This document shows, in pieces, positions 1 to 11,074 of a stretch of 64,000 nucleotides of DNA (the stretch's first letter is position 1; each line of letters opens with the position of its first letter). The stretch covers positions 261,213 to 325,212 of the forward strand of contig JAESIW010000166.1 in assembly GCA_016802295.1 (NCBI GenBank), given 5' to 3'. The notes under the pieces were generated by a model. That model saw only the letters and a list, made by a program, of their open reading frames with translations. It did no database searches and was not told the DNA's origin. Made by a program: the position numbers and the translations under genes. Origin of the DNA: Brachionus rotundiformis. Lineage: Eukaryota > Rotifera > Eurotatoria > Ploima > Brachionidae.

Positions 1-1276
1 TATTTTCTAATATTTTATAAGATCAATTTAAAATGGTATAAATCTAATAATTTATACTTAAAAATCTATTAAGTATTTTATTTGTACAAATAAACAACTT
101 GATCTTGGCAACTAGCTTTAGTATATGTGTTAAAATTAGACTTTGGAGGGTTGGATATTTGGAGATTTTTTTAGTTTTGGTTTTTGAATTATCAAAAAAT
201 TAGATATTTTTTAAATTAACTATTTAAATTTTTCAAACTTGGTATTCAAATTTATTAACCACGTATTACCAAAAAGGCTTTTATAGTTCGGACCAAATCT
301 GTTAATTCAAAAAATTTATTTAAAACTTAAATATTATATTAAATAGACTTCAATTGAGAAGACTTAAATTAAAAATACATTAATTAATTCCCTTTGAATT
401 GATTATTAAAACAATATTTTAAATAATAAAATGTTAAGTATCACCAAATGCAGAATCAACTCAAGAAGACCAATTAAAGCAAATATTTTTTAAAAACAGA
501 ATTTTTCCCAATGAAATAGATGGTACATAAGATTATTATAAGAATATTATAAGAATTTAATTTATTTTTATTTTAAAAGCATCATTTATTTTAAATATTT
601 TAAATAAGAATGGATCATTCTTATCGGCCAGCTTTTACTAGAATTAAATTTTAATAGAAACTTCTATAAAGCGATTAGATTAAAAATTCTTAATAATCAA
701 ATATAAATTTCCTTTTGCTATTGGGTCCAATTATAGACACAAATACCAGTTGCCAAGACCAGTCCATTTAGCATATATAACTTAATTATTTTATTATATT
801 TAATTACTTAATGAACTTTACAAATTAAACTTATTAAATGTATATTTGACAATAAATTTCTAGGTATCTCATGGTCCATTTTTGACCAAATAAATTTCAA
901 TTAGTATTAGTACCCAGAAGACAAAAAATGAGTCTTCACAATTTATTTTACTTGTTTAATTGGTGCGCGTTTATGTGACGTGACATATTTTTTGTCTTAA
1001 CAAAAAAAAATTAAAATAGAGTATTTACTGGACAAATTGTTGACAATCGAGTACAAATTGTCCGTAGCTTGGTCAATTTGTTGCTTCATGTCTTGAACAA
1101 AATTTTTGTTTAGATTTGGAAGAGAAAAAGAGGTCAATTGGGTTCTTAGGCCCACAGAGGCTAGCCAAAAAGACTGTCAAGCTATTCGGACAAGATCAAT
1201 TAAGAAAAAAATCAATTAAGTTTATTTAAATATTTATTTGACACCTTTAAAATAAAATTTAAATAAACAGAATAAT
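1..1276. other. Intergenic, no gene seen
   Basis: AT-rich sequence with stops in all frames. The last ~60 bases are the 3' flank of the minus-strand RPL10 gene and hold several TTTATT (AATAAA on the minus strand) sites suitable for polyadenylation. No RNA gene or repeat family recognised. Confidence 0.6.
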
Positions 1277-1924
1277 TTAGGCAACTTGGCGCTTCTTCCA
1301 GGCCATTAGAGGACCGTGATTCGGCTTGTATTGCACACCGACACCATCTGGCACGATTTTCTTCTCATCGAGCAATTGTTGAAACTCGTCACGCTTGAAT
1401 TTGGTAAAGCCCCATTTGTTAGAGACGAAAATTTTTTGTCTGCCTGGAAATTTGAATTTGGCACGTCTGAGAGCTTCGATAACTTGAGCTTTGTGTGTGT
1501 CTTTGGCTCGGACGGACATGATCGGCTGGCCGATGTTGACACGGGCCACAGTGCCCAGCGGCTTGCCGAACGCGCCTCTCATACCGGTCTGCAGACGATC
1601 AGCGCCTGCGCACGACAACATTTTGTTTATACGCAGCACATGGAAAGGATGCAAGCGCATTCTTATGTGGAAAGTGTCCTTGCCGCAGTACTTGGCCAAG
1701 TACTTGTTGGCGCAAATACGGCCCGCCTCGAGCGCCTCCGACGAGAGCTGCTCGTACTCGTCGGACACCAAGTGAATGCACAACGGGAACTCTTCCACCC
1801 GGGTCTTCTTGCGGCCAAGGTCGAAGATGCGGATCTTCGGGTCCGGCACACCTCTACAATGTCTCGACTTCGGGTACGGCTTGTTCTTGCAGTATCTGTA
1901 ACATCTGGCTGGACGTCTACCCAT
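1277..1924 (-). CDS. RPL10: 60S ribosomal protein L10 (uL16)
   Basis: Single-exon gene for a 215-residue protein that aligns over its whole length with eukaryotic uL16/RPL10, which is about 214 residues in animals. It starts with the invariant MGRRPARCYRYCKNKPYPKS and keeps the basic LHPFHVLRINKMLSCAGADR stretch, the RGAFGKPLGT loop region (around residues 115-125) and RVNIGQPIMS. The protein joins the 60S subunit late in the cytoplasm, near the peptidyl-transferase centre, and is needed for subunit joining. The ATG at 1924 is the conserved family start. Base composition is much richer in GC than the flanks, as expected for a highly expressed gene. No intron is present, although most neighbours are split. 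Confidence 0.97.
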   Translation of the reverse strand: MGRRPARCYRYCKNKPYPKSRHCRGVPDPKIRIFDLGRKKTRVEEFPLCIHLVSDEYEQLSSEALEAGRICANKYLAKYCGKDTFHIRMRLHPFHVLRINKMLSCAGADRLQTGMRGAFGKPLGTVARVNIGQPIMSVRAKDTHKAQVIEALRRAKFKFPGRQKIFVSNKWGFTKFKRDEFQQLLDEKKIVPDGVGVQYKPNHGPLMAWKKRQVA

Positions 1925-3090
1925 CTTTATAAACTATCTAAATATAGATAAAATTTTTATCTTTAATTATCTTTTAGTCGCAGACTCAGAATAGTTAATT
2001 AAATGAGTGGAATCAGTTTAGGTCATAGAATCCCATCTAATTTATGTTCATCAGGGTCTGGCTTAGTGCTAGATCAAAGCTCAGCTAAGTGTTTGATCGA
2101 ATCATGGGCTTTAGTCATAGAATCCCATCTAAATTTCGATTTCATCACAGCTTTTGGGCAGATAAGTGATTAAAATGGATTTATGTGATAAATCAGTCCT
2201 AGCTTGGTTTGCTTGTTCAATTTAGCAATTAATTATTGCTATATGGGGCTTGGGTATTTGTGAATGTAAAGGTTGCGATTTTGAAATTGCAATTTTTTCT
2301 TCGCACTTTCTTCTGCCTCCGTGGAAAACACGTTTTATTTTTGTTGTCGACACATTTTTTGTCTTATATTCAAATTAATTTTTTTTTAATTTAAAACAAT
2401 AATTGAACCACCAATGGTGAGAAAAATATATTTTACTTATTGTAAAATTAAACTTTTTTATATTTTAATAATTTGATGATTTATAAGCTTATCAAATCAA
2501 TTATAAAATATTCATTTTTTGACCATTATTTTTTGTTTAATTGGTAGACAATGTTATCTATCTAAAAATTTAATTTTGTTCTTGCTTTCCAATTATTTGA
2601 TAGATTATTGAATCTTTATTTAAAGCATCCGAAAGAGCTTTTACTATTTTAGATATTGATTTTACACCAACAATTAAATTAATCTCTGTCAATAATTTGT
2701 AATCGATTTAATAAAAGTCTTGATTTCTATTAATTTCATCAGAATATAACAATAAAATGAATTCTAATTAAATTAATAAAAATGTTTATAAAAAAATCAA
2801 ATTTTTTTATTAACAAAATTATCATTAAATTAAACTGAATAATTTATCATACTAATTTGCATAAACCGGTCTAGATGAAATACTTAGACTGCAAATTATG
2901 CACAATTAGATTATAAAAATATACGAAAAAAAATAATAATTTTTCTGCTGAATTAACTATCCTTGAAACCAAATACATTTCTCAATTGGTATCATGTGAC
3001 CGAATTTTTTTCAACTAGATAATTAAAAAAGAATTTTTTTATATATATATTTTTTTTTATTTTCTTATCATTTCTTAGCATAAAAAAGTC
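1925..3090. other. Intergenic between divergent RPL10 and SNX29
   Basis: About 1.2 kb lie between the two divergent genes. A 19-bp sequence, gtcatagaatcccatctaa, is repeated exactly at 2022-2040 and 2114-2132. A pyrimidine-rich stretch (around 2296-2320, ctttcttctgcctcc) is followed at 2414 by an ATG that is immediately a GTGAGA donor-like site. This looks like a short first exon, but no matching downstream exon was found. Confidence 0.4.
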
Positions 3091-3096
3091 AGTCAG

Positions 3097-6000
3097 AGTA
3101 AGTTTTTATTTTGCCAAAGAGCGCCAATCCAGACTGATTCTAATTTTTGCACTCAAGTGAGTGACACTGAGAAACAAACCTTGGTCAATAGCTTGTCTGA
3201 TGCAATCAAAGAGTGTCAATTGAGATTTGGTGGCAAGCGAGAGCTTGCCACAGACATAGACGGCCGTGTTCTGTTCTTGTGCAATAAACTAGAGCTTGTT
3301 TTTCTTCATGGACTTAAGAAAACTCAAAAATCTAGCCTGGACTCAATCAAGTAAATTGTGAGACAAAATGACACCACCTGCAAATTGATTTTTTAAATAA
3401 AGAAATACCAACTTGGTCAAAAGCACCAGCAATTTACTCACTCAATTCTTGGACGAGTCCAAGCTAAAGATACCACAACAAATTCGGAATAATATAGAGA
3501 CAATATCAGCCCAGTCAAATGACCAAAGTAATAAAATTAAGAAAAATAAACAAATAAAATTTATATAAAAATTTTATTAGCTTTTTGGCCAGTGATAAAA
3601 AATCTTTTGAATAAATTGGAAATAGAGAGATTCGAACATTTGTCAAATATAACCAACGATGTGGGACGTCAGCGAGCCTGGTTGAGAAATTGTTTGAACG
3701 AACGAAGCCTGGAAAAGTACATTATATCCATATTGGCAAATAAAACACTGTTAAAAGAGTCCTACGAAGAGTGGAGTCTGCTTTTGGACCCAAACTATAC
3801 ATCTAGTCTACCAATACTTCTATCAGGTCTTCAGTCGATTCTGTTCGCCATCAGCATCGACAATCCCAATCTGAATATTCCCTCTAGGCAAACCATATCA
3901 TCCAGTTCCAAGTCAAGCGCTGACCACGACTCTGAGTTGGACAGAAAAAAGTCTTTGCCGAATATAAATAATGTAAATAAAAATATAAATTTAAAAAAAG
4001 TTAAAAAAAATAATGTCATTTTGGACGATGGTAACGATTCGGCCGAGTCCAACGACGAGGCGTTCAAATTCGAGTTGAATAGGACAAAAGTGGAAACATC
4101 GCCCCTGAGGGAATTCAAGGTACTGGAAAATCCGATCAAGTATGTGAAAAAAATAGACGAAAAAGAAGAGATGGTTAAAGAGGAGAACGAGGAAGAGGAA
4201 AAGCTGAGCGATGAGGTAAACAGTTCACCATCTGAACATGGTTCCAATTTAAACACCAATGTTAATTTAATACCACTTAATGTTTCCTTTATAGATAATA
4301 TGTCAGGTATTTGAAATTTTTTTTAGTGTTATTTTTTTCATTTCTCACTATTATTCTAAGTATAGATAATTTTTATCTATTAAAAAAAAGTCTACTTAAG
4401 CTAGAAAAGCATGTAATTCATTTCGAATAGATAAAAGGTTATTGACTTAACATAACTCATAGATATTTTAATGTGTCTTGTGAATATCATATCTTGGCAA
4501 ATTTGGTTATTTTGACCTAAAAAGACAGCTTTCCTAAATATCTTGATTATCTTTAAATCTTGAAAAACTTAAATAAATGATTACAATTCCAAATGAAGCA
4601 AGCCTACTGAATACACCAAACGGGAAAAAAAACTCTCAAGGCTTGTTCCAAATTGGTACTGATAAACATAAAATTATATTCTTCTGTTTTATAAATTTTG
4701 AAAAAATAAATTGAATAAAAAATTAAAAAAATATTTTATTAAATAATATTTTTTTATTTTTATTTATTATCTATCTTTTTTAGCTGGCAAAGCGCTTGTC
4801 TCCATTAGCAGTGCTGTTAATTCCAATTTTAAAAGACTCAAATTCGATTTTTCGAATTTATTTATTTAATTAAAACTGATAGATAATTTGTCAGCAAAAA
4901 AAAAAAATAATAATTTATTTTTGTTATCTGTTATTTGATGCATATATTTTATAAAAAATGTGTAAAAGAGCTTCATTTTAAGTCACGTCGAACCACAGTG
5001 GATCACTTGGCTCGTCCTACGACTTCAAAATTGGTAGTTCTGAATCGTTGAGCAAAAAAGCGGCCGTGTCCGAGAGTCAATCTCAAGGATCGCTGGCCCA
5101 GACCGAACACTTGAGCCTGGTCGAGTTGAGACAGCTGACCCTAAGCATGATCCAGCGCAAAGAGACCTACGAGACAATGAACAAGACCCTTAACCTGAAG
5201 CTAAATGAGGAGATATCTCGCAATTCCTTGCTCAGCGAACAGGTCAAAACTCTGGAAGCTAATGTCCAGTCGATCAAGAGTTCCTATGATACCAAGGTTA
5301 GCTTGTTGGAAAACGAAAACAGGCTCTTGAAAGACCAACTTAAAAAATATGTCAGCGCTGTCCAAATGATCAGCAAGCCTGAGATGAATAGCATACCTGA
5401 ACGAAATGATAGTTTGCTTAAAGATTACTCGCATGAGGCTGAGGAGTATGAAAAGAAACTTATCCAAGTGGCTGAAATGCATGGCGAACTAATGGAATTT
5501 AATGACCGGTTGCAAAAAATGCTCAATTTCCGCAATGCACAAGTGAAAAATTTGATCCAAGAGTTGACCGAGCTGCGCGGTCCTCTGCCAGAGGAGATAA
5601 ACATGGATGAATCAATGGATTTTGATCAGAATAGTGTTAATTCGAGTGTTAATTTGGCATTGGCAAGTGTTTGGATACCATCTGTGTTTCTAAGAAGCGA
5701 CAAATCAGGCTCACACCATGTCTACCAAGTGTACTTAAGAGTTAAAGAAGAGGAATGGAACATATTTAGGCGATTTTCTCATTTTTATTCGCTACACTCA
5801 AGCCTTAAGGAGAAATATGCGGCAGTGGCGACCATTTCGTTCCCGAAAAAAAAGACCCTAGGAAATAAGGACAATAAATTTGTCGAGAATAGGCGCAAAC
5901 AGCTACAGATCTATGTGAGAAAACTGCTCGACTTTATTTCTCAAATGGACAAAGACTTTGCCATGAAGCCGTGCAGAGAGACCTTAATTCGGGCTGTACC

Positions 6001-6240
6001 ATTTTTTAGGTGTTTTTCAAATTCAATTATTTAAGTTTTTAATTAATATTGTTTCTTTTAAGTGATCAGGATTTTTTCCAACAAAATCAGCAACACATAA
6101 ACGAACCAGTGAACAGTTTGCCACATTTACCGCGCTCTGGTACAAGCCTGCTGAGCAGTAGCTTGACAAATGGCTCACCGCTTCGAACAAACAATCTTGT
6201 CACTTCTAATCAAAATGAATTGTTATATACCGGTTTATGA
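3097..6240 (+). CDS. SNX29: Sorting nexin 29-like protein (RUN, coiled coil, PX)
   Basis: Multi-exon gene: 3097 (the A of ATG), 3158-3350, 3424-3527, 3581-4306, 4983-6009 and 6063-6240. The summed length gives 742 residues with no stop. The N-terminal RUN domain is recognisable by the RFGGKRE motif, DVGRQRAWLRNCLNE and LLSGLQSILFAI. An acidic, lysine-rich linker follows, then a coiled coil including ENRLLKDQLKKYVSAVQM, and a PX domain with RRFSHFYSLHSSLK and FPKKKTLGNKD. This is the human SNX29/RUNDC2A order and close to its 813-residue length. RUN domains bind small GTPases and PX domains bind phosphoinositides, so an endosomal trafficking role is likely. The start codon is split by a 60-nt intron. 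A 27-nt in-frame cassette at 4784-4810 may be an optional exon. Confidence 0.92.
4784..4810 (+). other. Possible 27-nt cassette exon of SNX29
   Basis: A TTTTTTAG acceptor is followed by nine codons that continue the SNX29 frame from the exon ending at 4306, then AGCA/gtgctg. Including it keeps the frame into the exon at 4983; skipping it also keeps the frame. The donor is weak. Without a splice here, the reading frame stays open until a TAA near 4870, so an alternative 3' end is also possible. Confidence 0.35.
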
Positions 6241-6741
6241 AATAAATTTTTCTCTTCTTTAATTTTGAAAATAAAATTAAATATCTTATTATTAATTTAT
6301 TATCTGATATTTTTTGAATTTTAAAATTTGGCTCTTATAAATATTAAAATTTTTCTTTTAAATTGGTAAAAATTTATTAATTTGTTAATTAATAAACAAT
6401 TGGCTCCTTAAAGAATCTGAAAGTAAGAGTCAATTGTTTTTATTAAATTAATAGATAATGAATTTTTTATCTAACAAAACAAAAATTTAAAGAAATTTTA
6501 TATCTTTTCATTTTGAGATTTTAGTTAATTTAGATCACAATTTTAAAAATTAGTTTATTTTTTTATTTAAATCACATAATAAATTATATTAAATAATATT
6601 TAACTAATTTTAAAATATATATTTAAATATAAAATTATCAAAATATAATTTACACACCTTGCATTAAAACACCTGTAAAATTTTCAATCTAATTGACATA
6701 AATATTGGTAAAAATGGCTTATATTGGCTATAAATAACCTA
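6241..6741. other. Intergenic, AT-rich
   Basis: An AATAAA directly follows the SNX29 stop codon. The remainder is AT-rich spacer up to the cyanophycinase-like gene, with no ORF or repeat recognised. Confidence 0.6.
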
Positions 6742-7788
6742 ATGTTCAAGAAAAGTTTGATTTTTTTATCCATATTTTCTTTTTGCTTTGGCGCAGACTA
6801 CCATAGTTGGATAATTGGTAATCCAAATGATTATAGATTATCTGACGAGTCTATATTTGATGGTGGTGTGCTGTTAGCAGGTGGTTCTACGGATCAAGAT
6901 GAAGCATATCGCTGGTTTTTGACCAGAGCCAGAGGAGGCGATGTGATTGTTATTCGCGAGGGAAAGGAGGAGAACTACGACGACTATCCAAATAATGACG
7001 CATATAATCAATACTTTTACAGTGACCTGGGTGTTACAGTAGACTCGGTGGAGACAATATTTTTGAACTCAAGAACAGTGGCAAACAGTTTGGAAGTGGC
7101 CAGAAAAATTAGAGAAGCAGAGGCAATTTTTTTTACCGGAGGTGATCAATGGTACTACTACAAATACATTGATAACACGCCTTTTCAGGACGCGCTGGAC
7201 TATGCCATTGAGGTGAAAAAAGTGGTAGTTGGTGGAACAAGTGCTGGTTGTGCCATTCAAGGTGAGTTTGGATTCACTGCTGAAGTGGATTCTATCATCA
7301 CTAGTGAGGCTTTGGCAAATCCTTATGACTCGAGACTCACATTAGCACGTGATTTGCTCAGACATCCAATTCTAAAAAATACCATCACTGATACACACTA
7401 CAATGAAAGGGGTCGCCAAGGAAGGCACATTGCCTTTATGGCCAGGATACTTAAGGATACTTTGAACGATAATTTTTCAATTGTGCGCGGAATTGGTGTT
7501 GATGAGCAAACTGTTGTTTGCATTGAGTCCAATGGCTTGGCGAGAGTTTTTGGCAATCGAGACGCCTATTTTTTGCAACAAAATAGCCAACAAGGAACGC
7601 CTGAGAGCTGTGAGCCCAGACGAAAACTAGACTGGTACAGATCAAGACAAGCTGTTCGAGTATACAAAATTACCGGAACAAAAACTGGTGACAGGTATTT
7701 TGATTTGACCAGTTGGAATAGAGGCTATGGCGGAACATGGTATTACATGTACATTGACCAAGGAAGATATATTAGCTATTTGGCTTAA
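6742..7788 (+). CDS. Secreted cyanophycinase-like peptidase (family S51)
   Basis: Intronless gene for 348 residues. The ATG at 6742 is chosen because it begins a clean signal peptide (about residues 1-17, ending FCFG before ADYHSW); the open frame extends upstream only through a TTG. The mature part resembles cyanophycinases and related S51 serine peptidases: a glycine-rich GGVLLAGGSTDQ strand (41-52), an FTGGDQ motif (131-136) and the nucleophile elbow GGTSAGC with Ser167. Family members hydrolyse beta-aspartyl bonds, in bacteria those of cyanophycin. Here the substrate is unknown and the signal peptide points to an extracellular or lumenal role. Animal homologues are patchy in distribution, so old lateral acquisition is conceivable but not shown. 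Confidence 0.85.
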   Translation: MFKKSLIFLSIFSFCFGADYHSWIIGNPNDYRLSDESIFDGGVLLAGGSTDQDEAYRWFLTRARGGDVIVIREGKEENYDDYPNNDAYNQYFYSDLGVTVDSVETIFLNSRTVANSLEVARKIREAEAIFFTGGDQWYYYKYIDNTPFQDALDYAIEVKKVVVGGTSAGCAIQGEFGFTAEVDSIITSEALANPYDSRLTLARDLLRHPILKNTITDTHYNERGRQGRHIAFMARILKDTLNDNFSIVRGIGVDEQTVVCIESNGLARVFGNRDAYFLQQNSQQGTPESCEPRRKLDWYRSRQAVRVYKITGTKTGDRYFDLTSWNRGYGGTWYYMYIDQGRYISYLA

Positions 7789-9639
7789 TAAATTATTTAT
7801 TTTTATAATATATTAATTATTTAAAATTAAATTTGTTTATTTAATAATTAAAAAATGTGGATAATTTTTATAAATTTTTACAAATAAATAATCTGATGTA
7901 TTTTTTTTGATTAATTAATTTCGAAATACTTGCACTTGAAAATTATGGAAAAAATTTAATTAAATTAAAAGTTTATCAAACAGAAACCACAAATTATAAT
8001 AAAATACAGCACTTAGATTACGGGTGCCGAAAGGTTTATCTTTAGGTCTTCTTTTACTAATTTTTATCAATTATTTTCCTTATCTCTAAATAAATTTTTC
8101 AATTTACTGATTAGGGTAGTCTAAAAATTTGTTCTGTCACAATTACAAGTTTTAGTTATAACAAGGTAGATATTAACCTATTATTTATGTATAGGCTCTT
8201 TTAGGATCTGGTGGTATGTGGCTAAAAACCAGCGGCGCTATCAAATAGAAATAAGGATTTTCACTCTAAAGTTTTATTAAAATTCAAGCCGAAATAAAAA
8301 GTCATTGAAGAATAGGTCTACTTGATAAAAAATAATATAATATGATAGACATGATAGTGTATTAAAAAGAGAAGCTTTTTCATATTTTCTTCTGAAATAA
8401 ATCATTATTTAAAGTTTCGTTTTTTACAAATGATAGCTGAGGTCAAATAAAAAACCTGTCCTTTACCTAATATATTATTTTCATAAAGAATTTGTATTCA
8501 TGCTGCCTTGCACTTTAAAAGGAGAAGGATATTGAGATCCAGGGCCGGGGTACAAGGGTTGTAACACTAGTTTATAATAAATGGTGTTGTAGTTATTGAA
8601 AAAACTATATTTTAAATGTGCAATTAAATTTCAATCCATTTTTTACAAATTACAGTCCTTTTTATTATAATAAAGCTTTGACATGTTACTGTTATATTAA
8701 TTTACTAATATTACTAATAATTCTTTATTTTATAATTTTTTATGCAAATCTTCAAAAAAATTACATTTGGTCATCAGTTAACAATATCTTTCAACTTTTA
8801 ATTTCAAGTTAACAAAACTCTTTTATTTTTATTTTATTTTGATTTTAAATTCAAATTTTTTATGTTTCTTCAAGCAAGAGGCTGAAAGGGAGGACTAAGT
8901 TCCATTCCAAACTGCCTGAGAGTTGTGATATAGCGACATCTTTGTCGATATCACTGGTTTAATTAACTAACTTAACCATGAGCGTTTAAGTTAGAAAGGA
9001 GCATAAATAGCTGCTCCAATACGTCTAACGAGGAGATCGGATAGACGGGCCCAAGGGTACTAATGTAAACATTACAAGAGTCTCTCTCAAATTATATTTA
9101 AATAAAAAAAAAAATGTAACTGTTATATCCTGCGATATATAACTTCACATCACATGATGAATTATATTGTCAAAGCTTAGTCTTTTATTTTTTTGTATAA
9201 GCTATTTAACCCATCCTTTATTCAAATCACGCGGGATACAAGTGCTAACAAACAGCTTCAAAGAAACGACACTACCAAACAACTTTCAGGGATTAGCTCC
9301 ACTTATAATATAAATACACTTTTTTTATTCTATGAGATTATTCTCTCTTTTCTGACATTAATTATTCTTTCTAATAAATAACTTTATCAAAACCAACTCT
9401 ATATATTATCCTAAGCCTTCATTGCCTATTGTACTTAAACCAGCATTTAATCGAAATACCACAGTTACTGTGATCTACGATCCTATGAAAATCAATAACT
9501 TATCAGGTTATTATCTTGATGTTATTATTAAATAAATAATAAGTGCCATCGTTATTGCAACGACTTTAATATTTAGGAATTAAATAAAATGTATCTTTTT
9601 TTTTGTGGCGTTGGAAACGGCCGTCTAATTTATTGATAA
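7789..9639. other. Gene-free repeat-rich interval
   Basis: No credible gene. 8618-8690 (gtgcaattaaatttcaatccattttt onward) is a degenerate relative of the palindromic repeats at 30.4 and 31.5 kb. 8880-9090 is less AT-rich and looks like repeat-derived sequence of unknown family. Short open stretches at 9193-9381 and about 9360-9536 lack starts, splice partners or recognisable domains. Confidence 0.5.
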
Positions 9640-10260
9640 AATAAATAATTAAATAGATAGATAAATAATAAATCAATTAATCTGAACAAAATGGCTATGA
9701 GAATAAATAAGGAAAAATAAACAAGAATGAAACAAAATGAAATGAAACGAGAGACGCTTTACAAGTTAGAAGATAAGCTAAAAGAAAATGTTTGAGATAC
9801 TTGATATAAAAAACAATTTGAATCTATCTTATTTACTTAACCTTATTCGAGGGTTAACAGCTCTGCTCAGATATATTTAAATTGCTCAATTTATAATTAG
9901 AATGATTAAATACAAGAAGGATCCAAGGTGATCTGATACAATTTTATAAGATAATAAATGGCTATGAGATTGTCAAACTTAAAAATGGAATAAGTTTCTG
10001 TCAAGATCTTGAACAGGAATCAAGAAAATACAGTCTGAGAAAGAGATTAAGAGGAGATCTAATCAAGAGCTACAAAATCCCATCTTTAAGATTTGGACAA
10101 AGTGAGCTAAGGATTTTTCAAAAAAGCTGAGATATATATTCATAGCAATTTAAGAGGACATCCAAGGAGAGAATGCTTCTTAAGTATTCTCCATAATTTG
10201 TGATAAATATTGGATACTTACATGGCTGGTTACACAAGAACAAGAAATTATAAAGTTAAT
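9640..10260 (+). mobile_element. Relic of a CR1-like LINE reverse transcriptase C-terminus
   Basis: One frame from about 9870 to 10115 reads as the C-terminal tail of a non-LTR retrotransposon reverse transcriptase: a TRRIQGDLIQFYKIINGYE stretch, then SLRKRLRGDLIKSYKI. The frame contains several stops both upstream and downstream, so the copy is dead. The edges are not sharp. The assignment rests on the RGDLIQ.YKI.NG pattern typical of CR1/Jockey-type elements; the exact clade is not resolved. Confidence 0.7.
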
Positions 10261-10495
10261 TAAACATTAATCTTTGCTTTTCAGAACATTTAATACTTTA
10301 TTTGACAGTATAAATTAATTATCTCTTTTTTAGTCTTTTTTTATTTAATTTTTATTAGAAATAAGATTTTATTTGATATTTTTGATTTTAATATAGACAT
10401 TAATCAAAATAAATTTTTGAAAATAATTTAAGAATTTTAGATTGAGAAAAATTTATTATTTTTAACTCTAAAAATATTTAAATTAAGAAAAATAT

Positions 10496-11074
10496 CTACA
10501 ATTTTTTTATCCAAACTTCGTTGGTTCTGTCAATCAACTCATATGGAGAGTTGTAACTAGCAGTAAAGACTGATTGAGTGTCAAATTGGCTGATTTGGGA
10601 GGCAAGTAAATTTTTAAGCAATGAATTGTGTTGCATAAAGTCGTTCATGGTGGCAAAACCGCCGAAGCGAGTCACGGCTACGGTGAATTCAGGCATATCG
10701 ACTAGGACAGCATTGCCTGTTGGGTTTGGTGTGTCCATTTGGTTGGCTTTTGGAATGTAAAAACTCATGGTAAAAAGACAATTTTGACCATCTAGTTGCT
10801 TGATTTGGTTCACGACTGGGGCGGTCATTTGAATCTTTTGGTTTTTATCATTTTGTCCAGTGATGTAGCGGAATAGTCTGCCAAACAAAATGCTTCTTTC
10901 ACTGTCTACATTAGAGCAGTCGGTTGTGGTCGAGGTTGACACCCATTTGCTTGGCAAATATCTTCTCATTTCACTTGACCTGTCCATAACGCTCAAAACC
11001 TCATAGTCGGGCTTCTCTATGGCAATGCTTTGTTTGACCAAAACAATCAAAAATATTACTAATTTAAAGTTCAT
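10496..11074 (-). CDS. Secreted SOUL-family haem-binding-like protein
   Basis: Intronless gene for 192 residues with an N-terminal signal peptide (about residues 1-18, ending KQSIA). The rest matches the SOUL/HEBP domain: PDYEVLSVMDRSSEMRRY near the N terminus, FGRLFRYITGQNDKNQKIQM followed by TAPV in the centre, then MSFYIP, TVAVTRFGGFA and a C-terminal YELIDRTNEVWI. SOUL proteins bind haem or related tetrapyrroles; animal HEBP2-like members with signal peptides are extracellular or lysosomal. The normal family length is about 190-210, so this looks complete. The haem ligand cannot be assigned from sequence. Confidence 0.9.
   Translation of the reverse strand: MNFKLVIFLIVLVKQSIAIEKPDYEVLSVMDRSSEMRRYLPSKWVSTSTTTDCSNVDSERSILFGRLFRYITGQNDKNQKIQMTAPVVNQIKQLDGQNCLFTMSFYIPKANQMDTPNPTGNAVLVDMPEFTVAVTRFGGFATMNDFMQHNSLLKNLLASQISQFDTQSVFTASYNSPYELIDRTNEVWIKKL

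Noticed and set aside
1316..1951. 211-residue plus-strand ORF opposite RPL10
   Set aside because: It is the antisense shadow of the conserved, GC-richer RPL10 gene; no domain and no independent start context.
2414..2420. ATG followed directly by a GTGAGA donor, resembling a minimal first exon of a ribosomal protein gene
   Set aside because: No second exon could be found before SNX29 begins.
9193..9536. Short open stretches that could be exons of a small gene
   Set aside because: No supported start, no matching splice partners, composition like the flanks, and adjacent to a LINE relic.
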